Shown in pieces: positions 8,061 to 16,920 of a stretch of 64,000 bases of DNA; positions within the stretch are counted from its first letter, which is position 1; each line of letters starts with the position of its first letter. The DNA is taken from contig CM072863.1 in NCBI GenBank assembly GCA_036937835.1, positions 12,388,001 through 12,452,000 on the forward strand, given 5' to 3'. Made by a program: the position numbers and the translations under genes. Source of the DNA: Pampus argenteus. Lineage: Eukaryota > Chordata > Actinopteri > Scombriformes > Stromateidae. Under the pieces are notes generated by a model. It did no database searches. It saw only the letters and a list, made by a program, of their open reading frames with translations, and was not told the DNA's origin.

Positions 8061-11047
8061 CTGAGAGACCAAAACTCATTAGTTAGTCTTTAGTGAAATC
8101 CACATTCATAATTGCTACATATAGTGATATTTAACCTTTCTCAATGTGAGCTCTTAAGCAGACATTAACATGTATTCACAGCACTGTATGTGCTCAAGGA
8201 ATTAACCAAGGCCCTTTCTCACTTATTTATTTGAATGTCACTACATCCTGGAAAGTTTGGACAAAGATTGATAGTTTTAGTTTTAATAGACCTATGACAT
8301 ATATAAACGTGACAAATGAGACACATTTAGAAATATTAAGAACACAGGTTGTATAAATAACTAAATGGTGGATTCTTACCTACGGGTTCGTCTTTTATCA
8401 GTTTATTAGCAGCTTTGAAATCCTCTCTGTGTGTTTTGATTGTGCTGCCATTGGTACCTTCCATGATTCCAGATGTTGTACGTATGACTGCATCACTGTC
8501 ATCTGGTTCAGTCTCCTCAGGAGCTGTATCCTCTTCTAGGACTGGTTCATGTGGAAGAGGATCTGATTGGACAACTGCTTCTGCTTCTGCTCCTTCTCCT
8601 GTGTTATCCTCTGGACCTGACTCTTGTGGTTCTGTTTCCTCTTTACATTTACATTTAGGGCATTTAGCAGACGTCTCTTGACATTCCTCTTCTGAGTCAA
8701 GTTCTGCAGGAACAAGCACAATAGCTTTCTCTTCTTCTGGTGTACTACGAAGAGGTTCTTTATCAGTAGCAGGCTTCTCTCCAGCAGTTTCAACAGAGGC
8801 TATTGGAACAAGCATCTCTCCACTTTCTACAATAATAGCGGCTTCTACTTTTGCATGATCATCTGGAGTTTCTTCCTCAGATGCTTCTGGAGAAACTATT
8901 GCTTCTTCATCAATTTGCTCTTCCAGATCCAGCTCCCCTTTAACAGAAGCAACAACAACTGGAGCTTCTGGGGCAGACTCCTGTGGTACTGTTTCATCTA
9001 CAGTAGGTTCTGCTTGATCTTCAATTTCAAGCTCTACAGGAACGAGGACAACAGATTCTTCTTGTGGTGGAAGGTCTTTGTTTGTAGCAGCATCCTCTTC
9101 AGTATTTCCTTCCTCTACTTCTTTTTCATGTTCCCCTGGAGCCTCCTCTTTTTCTGTTACTGATAAAACAATAGGCACTGTTTCTTCTTGTTCCTCCAGA
9201 TCTGGCTCCTCTTTGGCAGATTTAATGGGAGCAATGACAACAGGATCTTCTGGGGCTGACTCCAGTAGTACCGTTACCTCTGCAGCAGGTTCCACTCGAT
9301 CACCCTCTTCTGTCTCAAGCTCTGCAGGAAAGAGACCTACAGATTCATCTTCTTCTGTGGTACTGGCAAGGGGCTCTTCAGCATTTTCTTCCACCACTAC
9401 TAAGGCAACTGTTTCTGCTTCTTCTGCATGTTCCTCTACATCTTCCTCCGCTTCTAAGGACATGATAAGGACTGTTTCTTGTTGCTTCTCTGGTTCCGGC
9501 TCGTGTTGAGCAGGTTCCTCTGGATCAAGAATTACATCAGGTTCCTCTGGGCCTGACTGTTCTGCAGCAGGTTGTAGTTTATCTGCCTCTTCGGTCTCGA
9601 CTTTTTCATGGACGAGGATAACAGATTCTTCTTGTGGTGGAAGGTCTTTGTTTGTAGCAGCATCGTCTTTAGTATTTCCTTCCTCTACTTCTTTTTCATG
9701 TTCCCCTGGAGCCTCCTCTTTTTCTGTTACTGAAAAAACAATAGGCACTGTTTCTTCTTGTTCCTCCAGATCTGGCTCCTCTTTGGCAGATTTCATTTGA
9801 GCAATGACAACAGGATCTTCTGGGGCTGACTCCAGTAGTACCGTTACCTCTGCAGCAGGTTCCACCCGATCACCCTCTTCTGTCTCAAGCTCTGCAGGAA
9901 AGAGACCTACAGATTCCTCTTCTTCTGTGGTACTGGCAAGGGGCTCTTCAGCATTTTCTTCCACCACTACTAAGGCAACTGTTTCTGCTTCTTCTGCATG
10001 TTCCTCTACATCTTCCTCCGCTTCTAAGGACATGATAAGGACTGTTTCTTGTTGCTTCTCTGGTTCCGGCTCGTGTTGAGCAGGTTCCTCTGGATCAAGA
10101 ATTACATCAGGTTCCTCTGGGCCTGACTGTTCTGCAGCAGGTTGTACTTTATCTGCCTCTTCGGTCTCGACAAGAATAACAGATTTCTGTTCTGATGCAC
10201 CAACAAGAGTTTCTTGAGAAGCAGTAGGTTCAACTTCAGCATTTATTTCAGGGTCTACAATTAAAGGTCCTTCCGGAGAAGCTTCTTCTGCTGTACTTTC
10301 TACAGCAACATCTGCATTTCCCTCTGAAGCTTCATCTTCCAGTGCTTCTGAAGGAAAGATGGGGATCAGTGCTGCTGGAGGGTCACTCTCTACAGCAACA
10401 CCTAGGGCAACCTCAAGTACCTCTACAAAGGCAGGTCGTACAGTGACAGTTTCCTTCTCTGAAGAAGCTTGTGGAGCTATAGCCAAAGGTTCCCGAGGGG
10501 ACGATTCTTGCGATACAATTTCATCAGTGTCAGCAGTCACCTGATCTACAATGAAGACAGGTTCTGGATCTTTTGCAATAGCTGTAATGTCCTGTTCGGC
10601 AGTCTGTTCTTCAGGTGTTAGCTTCTCCACTGAGGTTGGAGCTGATTCCCCTGCAACAACTGGAATGAGTTTCTTCTGAATGGATCTTTCTGGGTAATGT
10701 CCCTTCTCCACTGCTACTTCCTCTGGTTCTTCAGCAACAACTGAAGACTGAGGAAATTCACCAGCTGTAATGGAAGTAAGTGGCTCAGCAACAACCCGAA
10801 CTTTTCCCAGTATATCAACCGTACAACCAAAGAGTTTGTAAGTTAATGTGTAAGTTAACAGTGGAAGCCTTGTGTACCTGTAATTAAGTCTTTTTTAATA
10901 AATATCAAGACACTAAAAATGGGAGTTTTACACAATGTATCCTAGCCAAGGAAGTTCATAAACGTGTTTATTCATAAATAATGTTATAATCTTTCTTTTT
11001 AATCATTCCTAGACTTTACTCATCATTGAAGCCTACACTATTGCTAA

Positions 11048-11080
<33 letters not shown>

Positions 11081-11552
11081 CTCTGAAAATGGCATCAAAC
11101 TTAACGACAGGTGATTATATAACACTTAAGGAGGATCTCCTGTGACTTGATACAAAAAAGGAGGTTGTGTAGTGATTCAAGTTTAGGTCAAATGTCTCAC
11201 TGGGTGCTAAACTACAGGAGCAGGTGTGTCATTGAACAAATCACAAAAGTATTTAAAATATATTGTATCTAAACACTGTGATACTAGGATGTTATATAAT
11301 CTACCATTTGCCCATTATTAACAGTCTATATTATGTTGTAAAAACTACATTAGGGGCAATTCCTTGTTAATACAAATAGTAGCTCTGGTTTTATTTTGAA
11401 TACCTTCGATCGATTTTGTGTGTCTATTTACTCATGATAATGATTTTTTTTAGAGGTTTAGAAAAAATATATAGCTTACGTATTGGTGCTGATGAGTATA
11501 GCTGGACATTCAGGACCAGGATCACCAAGAGCAAAGAGGAAGCTTTAAACAT
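7957..11552 (-). CDS. Acidic-repeat type I membrane protein; candidate podoplanin-locus gene
   Basis: Three exons (11552-11480, 10764-8380, 8060-7957) join at phase-1 GT/AG introns into 853 residues. Residues 1-22 form a signal peptide (MFKASSLLLVILVLNVQL, cleavage likely near SSA-PIP). Residues 23-819 are a Glu/Ala/Val/Pro-rich ectodomain with at least five units of about 95 residues. It has one cysteine cluster (C719, C726, C729, C731) and an NGS sequon just before the stalk. Residues 825-848 are a transmembrane helix (AAVLGAAFFTLMSFIVIGF...), followed by the basic tail SKKLR. Single-pass topology with a basic juxtamembrane tail, phase-1 exons and a place directly upstream of prdm2 in the same orientation all fit podoplanin, which binds ERM proteins and CLEC-2 in mammals. 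No podoplanin ectodomain similarity is visible, so orthology is inferred from synteny and architecture. The start has a clear signal peptide; the exon 2 acceptor was chosen for its pyrimidine tract and correct phase. Confidence 0.72.
8380..10764 (-). CDS. Acidic-repeat membrane protein, exon 2 (repeat ectodomain)
   Basis: 2385 nt, symmetric phase 1-1. The acceptor CCACTTACTTCCATTACAG precedes CT-GGT-GAA; the donor is GTAG|GTAAGA. The frame stays open upstream to about 10870, so a longer exon is formally possible. However, only this acceptor combines a good pyrimidine tract with the phase needed by exon 1. The antisense strand also has long Ser-rich open frames, a by-product of the GAA/GAG-rich code. 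Confidence 0.8.
8642..8679 (-). repeat. LINE 3'-tail fragment embedded in coding sequence
   Basis: On the minus strand the exon contains CGTCTGCTAAATG followed by CCTAAATGTAAATGTAAA. This matches the stereotyped 3' end of teleost L2-type LINEs and dependent SINEs (GGATAAAAGCGTCTGCTAAATG then TAAATG repeats), as I know it. It is read in frame as TSAKCPKCKCK and provides three of the four cysteines of the ectodomain cluster. A related tail is visible at the end of the LINE at 57.9 kb. Confidence 0.7.
9032..10171 (-). repeat. 570-bp direct tandem duplication inside the coding exon
   Basis: Copy A (9602-10171) and copy B (9032-9601) are collinear at an offset of exactly 570 bp. Over 9611-10170 I count about ten substitutions and no indels, roughly 98% identity. 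The period equals 190 codons, so the frame is kept. Each copy contains two diverged half-units of about 95 codons, starting at the ETEEADKV and ETEEGDRV motifs. A fifth, more diverged unit follows at about 8700-9031. Confidence 0.95.
11050..11076. repeat. (TG)n microsatellite
   Basis: Uninterrupted TG run in intron 1 of the acidic-repeat membrane gene. Confidence 0.95.
11480..11552 (-). CDS. Acidic-repeat membrane protein, exon 1 (signal peptide)
   Basis: 24 codons plus one base, from the ATG at 11552 to the donor ATAC|GTAAGC. It encodes a hydrophobic leader with a small-residue cleavage region (SSAP). A single exon devoted to the signal peptide and ending in phase 1 is typical of extracellular proteins. 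Confidence 0.7.
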
Positions 11553-12294
11553 GACGTCTGTCTTGTCCTTTGATAAGAGTCAAACCACTGCCAAAAAATC
11601 AAATACTGTGGTAACACCACTAGTCCTGCTGTGAGTGAGAGAATATCCTACAGGTTTGAACCACACATGCACTGTAATCTGTCAGTGTGGACACACGTTA
11701 TGAAGTGTCACACCACATGAAAACTGGGAGGGAGTTCAGAGGGCTGGGAGGGTAAAAGAGAAACCTCCTGTACGTAATGTGACATATGATCACGTATAGG
11801 GTTGTACCAGAAGATTATGGACCTCCGTCTTTGCCACTTTACTACAGCCAAGCTGAACTTTTTCTTAAAATGTTCAGCTTGTCTATGATTCACTGCAAAA
11901 AAAAATATTTTAGATCAAGTGTAACTTTTTTTTGAGCAGTGTAACTCTCAAGATGGAAATATCAGTCAGCCACTTTAGTCAAGAATGAAATATCTCTACT
12001 GAATGGATTGCATGAAATTATGTTTAGTTCAAGGTTTCCAGAGGAAGAAGTGTACTGATCTCTGACTTTTCCTGTGGTGCCACCAGGTCAGTGGTTTCAT
12101 GTGATCTAATGACATATCTGTACATTTACATTATAGATTAAACATAAAATACAAGGTTCAGAGTCAATAAATCTTAGGGACATGCATTACCTGTAGTGTT
12201 ACCATGTTTCTACAGATATACTATAGATAAGTCATCTCTGGGCTCCAGTTTTTAAAAAGTCTTCAGGAAAAAAGTTCAAACAGCACATTATTCC
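11553..12294. other. Spacer between the foxj3 3' end and the membrane-protein gene
   Basis: About 740 bp that must contain the 5' end and promoter of the downstream gene. TTCTCTCACTCACAG on the minus strand near 11636-11650 could be an acceptor for a 5'UTR exon. Contains an imperfect inverted repeat at 11891-11941 and a 9-bp perfect hairpin (AAGCTGAAC/GTTCAGCTT, 11850-11880). Confidence 0.5.
11891..11941. repeat. Possible MITE remnant with CACTGCAAAAA-type ends
   Basis: CACTGCAAAAAAAAA at the left and TTTTTTTTGAGCAGTG at the right form an imperfect inverted repeat around a short AT-rich core. This is suggestive of a small nonautonomous DNA element, but could be chance in A/T-rich DNA. Confidence 0.3.
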
Positions 12295-12312
12295 ACAGTG
12301 AAGTTACCATAT

Positions 12313-12318
12313 TTTATT
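12313..12318 (-). terminator. Candidate foxj3 polyadenylation signal AATAAA
   Basis: Minus-strand GAAATAAAATATGG is followed within about 20 bases by CACTGTGGAATAATGTGCTG, a GU-rich context usual for vertebrate poly(A) sites. Confidence 0.45.
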
Positions 12319-13032
12319 TCTTTAAGTGCCATTCATGCATATTGGGGAATGGGGTGGGGTGGGCGGTGGTATCGACAATTCTAATAACACTTGAGTTATT
12401 TTACAGCACTAAACGAATACAAAGAGTAGCTGTGTCACCTCATTGGACAAAAAAGTAATAAACCGTGCAATAAACAAAAAAGGACAAATAGGAGGGAAAA
12501 AAATACAAGAAATGACAAAGACAAAATCAAAAAAAAAAACAAAAACAAAACAAAAACTGAAAATTAAAACACAAACCAAATATATATTATCAACACTGAA
12601 ACACTGAATGTAGAACCATAGTACAGGTAAAAGGTAGTGTCACACAAAAAGCCAACGCATTTTCATCACATATATACAATATAGATATATACATACTGTC
12701 ACCCTCTGATTGGACAATAACAAAATACTCTATCTTTTCCCTCCTCTCTCTCATGAGCAAGACCCACCCCCTGCCTTGATACCCCACCCCCAAGAGGAAA
12801 AAGGGGATGATTGAAAAGACATATATGTACAAGCACAACGACACACCAGCACTGAATAAAATAGGCCCCAATCAGCAGTACTTGTTGGCAGTTCTTTCCC
12901 ATATTGTAACAAGACTTTTTTTTATCTTTTCATCGCATTTCCCCCAATAATAGTAATCTCTCTGGCAGGTACATGTCCAGCGGTATTAAAAACTTTAAAT
13001 GTCTTTTGAAAAAGAACTTAAACTCATACAAG

Positions 13033-13058
13033 CGCACGCACGCGCACACACACACACG

Positions 13059-13090
<32 letters not shown>
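13033..13090. repeat. (CA)n microsatellite, compound with CG/GC interruptions
   Basis: About 58 bp of CA repeats with a few CGCA interruptions at the left end, inside the presumed foxj3 3'UTR (GU-rich in the transcript). Confidence 0.95.
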
Positions 13091-13092
<2 letters not shown>

Positions 13093-16000
13093 TGTAAAAT
13101 TGTGATTGTGATCCAGTCATCATCTCCACTTTTTTTCCCTTTTAACCACATCTGTTTGCTCAAATTGTTTCCATGTATTTTCCCATGGCCTGATGTGCTT
13201 GGATGTTTTCAAAGAGTAGCTGCATGTTTACAATCTTCACCTGGAAGAAAGTGAAACACACTTCACCTTCACACAAGCCGAGGACTCACAGGATCTTCTC
13301 TATTGTAGGTCCATAGAGTCCAAATAAATACACACCGATTATCTTTCTGTCACTGCCGTCTTCACTTGCAGTCCTTTGGCCCACACTCGCCTAAAAAGAG
13401 TGACTCAACTGACTAAGTATTATGTCTGAGCACTAATTATGAAATTCTGGCAGTTGAACAAAACGTACAAAAGTTGAGATCCACAGGCAAGGCGATATTC
13501 TACATACAGCTGACATTTGTGATACAAAGACAGACAAAATATAGCAGAAAGAAGCGGCAGTGAACAGGTATGATTGGCAGGTAAAACCTAACAAAACCAA
13601 AATATAAAAGCTGAAAGTATAAAACTGAATGGCAGTATCTTCAGTTGAAAGGGAAAACTTGAATTCAACGTCCAGAGCTGGCACAATGCAGCTTCTGTGA
13701 TCTCTCGCTTGCTTCTAGTTTTAAATAACCTTCTATGTGTTCAAATGTATGGTTCTATAATGTCCAATAAACAATCATGTGAGACTTGAAAGTGCCTTTT
13801 CTCACAATAACAAAGACATTATGCATTATCATCAAAAGAGAATCCATGATTGTCATCAATATGAAATAAAAACTTTCCTAGTAGCTAAATTTATATTAAA
13901 GGAATAATAAAATATTTTGGGAAATAGATTTATTCAATTTTTTACAGAGAGTTACATGAGAAGATAGATACCACTCTTATCTGTTTGTTACATATAAAGC
14001 TATAGCCAGTGGCTGTTATCTTACTTCAGCATAAAGACCGGAAGCAGCCTCCAACAGCACCTCTAAACATCACAAACCACCATGCTGCTGTTTATCCCTA
14101 TTTAAGCTAAGCAGCTGCTGGCTGTAGCTTCATATTTACCATACAAACATGAGTGTGGCAAAATTATCATCTAATTCTCTGCAAAAAAAAAAGAAATAAG
14201 CACTTTTCCCCGAAAATCCTAAAATTATTTCTCTAAATAAGGACACAGTGTCATAGATGCAAACCATCATACACAGTTGAGCAGTATTGCAGAGGAGAAA
14301 TGTCAACAGTAGACAATGCCTCATAACGGCCACTAGGGGGTCAGATAGCCTAACTGTACTAATGAACAAATAAATGACTGTGTGAGTATGTGAGGGATTA
14401 GCTACATGCAGGAGGTGCTTTTGCATGTTAAAAAGATGTGCAGCGGGGCTTTAAAAAAATAAAATAAAACAAAACAAAACATAGTGTCTCTAAAGTTCAG
14501 CACCTGTCTGATCGAGGAGCCACTTGTTGCAGGACACAGAGGACATGTTTCCAGAACTGCCAATCTCCCTGTTCTGTGCTTGAGAAACTCTTCCCACAAT
14601 AACACATCCCAAATCTAGTCTTTAATCACTGTGTGCATCTGCTTTTGTGCTCATAGATAGCCTTGAGATGATTGCAGCAATCAATCATAGCCCTAAAATT
14701 ATGATAAAACCTAAAGACCCAGACACACTCACACTCCATATGTTCAACACACACGCGCACACATGCACACACAGTATGTACTGTCTGATGAGTCACATTT
14801 CTCATTCTGTTGTGATTGTGTAATAGCAAATTTTCTATCTATCATTACAAATCATTGAGCAGTTAAAACAAGAATCATATCTCCATAATTTAAATGTGAG
14901 AAGTGACATTAAACACTGACTGTAGCATTGAAATGCACTTTGATGTACAGTAGGTGGAAAAAGGCAGAAATATGGATTCTACAAACCAAAGAAACATACT
15001 TGCATTTTTGGCCTTTTTAAAAGGAAAGTTCAAAATCTGATATCTTATTGATCACTAATAAGTCAAAGTCTGAGGATAGTTAGGGAGCTGTTGAGAAGCA
15101 TTTTTTAGAGATCTTTAGTTAGTGTGATTTGAAATCAGTCCTCTCAAATGTTCTTTACATTTTACTTTTTGTTAGTTACTATAAACATTCATGATGTTCA
15201 TAATGTTTAGCAAACAATTTGAAGTGTAATATTTTAATCCACTCAAACTCAAATACCCTGAACAGTACTGATTGGAAAACTATTTTATTGTTTTTGAGTG
15301 ATGATAATGATGATTGTTTAAGGGAGTAGTTTAACCCTTTAGAAATATGCTTATACACTTAGATTAGAAGATTGATACCACTATATCTTTGAAAAGTGCT
15401 AACAATGGGGAGTTAAAAAGGACCAAATTTGATGGAGAACATAAATATGTATGTATTATTGTAACCATTTCTTGACAAACAACAGTTTATCCATTTGTCT
15501 GCTGCAGCAACGTCACTTTGACGACAAGATTCTGAGACGTCACCGCACCCATCTGTTGTTTTGCCAAGAAACTGTTAGCATTTTAATTTAAAATTGTTAA
15601 TTATTGAGCTTTAGTAGTGCTGGTAGATGTATTTCTGAACAGGCAAAATGTTTACTTCTTCTACTGCTGCTACTTTCGGTCTTTATGATAATCTAGGCAA
15701 ATCACCTTTATACACGTGCATGATGACAGTGTTATCAACCTTCTCATATCGGTTTTGGAAAGGAAGCGAATCAGTGTATTTTCTAAATGTTAAACCATTG
15801 CTTCAATAAACAATAGGCTAAAACTAATTAACTTTCCCATTAAAATGTGCTGAAAATGTGAAGTCTTTAACAGCTTCTGATTGGTGATGCACACAACATA
15901 AACATCAGGTTACTTTGGGTTAAATTAGTTTTAAAAAACTAAAAATATCTGACTTCCCTGCTACCACTTTCAACTCATATTAACTCATCTTTAAGTGCTT

Positions 16001-16807
16001 GAGATTGAGAACTATGAAAAAAAAAAAAGTTACTCCCAAAACTAATCTGCTGCAATGAGCCTGATCACACCGGTTGGCTATGATGCTTTTATGTGATTTT
16101 TCTCTTTCTCTTTTGGTTTGTTTAATATCAACCTAGCCTACTTAAACTTTTAACATCCTTTTCAAAACCTGTCATTGTAAACCTAACATTACCACCAATT
16201 CAGCCACAGTGGGGCCCGCTTTCTCTCAAAAGTGCCCAACAAGCACCATCACATTACTCACAGAGACTGCCTGTGTTTCTTAAAAACAAAAATAAAACAA
16301 ACAAACAAACAAAAAAAATTTAAAAAAGAGAGATTAACTCATCCACGAGGCAGCTGAGGCCAATGTCAACACAAGAAGAATTACAAGCTGAACACGTCGC
16401 TCAAATCACATAACAGTTACGGAGCAGGGGGTCAGAGGGGGAGAGGGGTTCGGACTTTGGAAGGCTGCTGGCTTGGGATGGAGTGAGGGCTGGCTGAGGA
16501 GCTGAGGAGCATGTGGTTTAAACGCGAATGTGTTCTACTTGTCTTGAGACAAGTAAATAAGCAATCACTTTAACATGTCCGACAAAACATGATTGTCTTC
16601 AAAGTAACATTTTATGGTTGTTTTGCTTTTGTAAAAATGACAGGACTCTGAAGTCTGACTTTCTCCTACGCTTGTCAAATGTTCTTCTGCATCCCACCCA
16701 CAGTGGCCTCCTCTTCCTCCTCCTGCGGCCTTTCAGCTCAGCCCGGCTTCCTCTGGCTTCCACCTCCTCTCCTCGCTCCCTTTTCTTTGCAAAAGGAGGT
16801 CTTGGGG

Positions 16808-16920
16808 CTAGACAATGGAGTCCCAATCAAAATCATCCTGGATGTCGTCGGCTGGCATGCGATGCATCTGGAAGTTTCTGGTAGGTATCATGTGCTGCTG
16901 GTTCATCTGTGCATGGTGTG
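16808..16920 (-). CDS. foxj3: foxj3 coding exon 11 (acidic C-terminus, stop)
   Basis: Acceptor TTTCTCTCTAG. Encodes HHAQMNQQHMIPTRNFQMHR, then MPADDIQDDFDWDSIV and the stop TAG at 16810-16808. The last 13 residues match the FOXJ3 C-terminal acidic motif. Confidence 0.96.

Larger units (their letters stand above)
12295..16807 (-). other. foxj3: foxj3 3' untranslated region (probable extent)
   Basis: Starts directly after the foxj3 stop codon. The likely end is an AATAAA on the minus strand at 12318-12313, followed by a plausible CA cleavage site and a G/U-rich downstream element. The 4.5 kb carries a long CA microsatellite and A/T-rich stretches but no coding exon. Earlier TTTATT sites (for example near 13928 and 15276) could give shorter transcripts. 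The extent is inferred. Confidence 0.5.

Noticed and set aside
9078..10079. Long Ser/Thr-rich open frames on the plus strand opposite the acidic exon
   Set aside because: They are the antisense reading of GAA/GAG/GCA-rich codons of the acidic protein; no start context, splice sites or family features.
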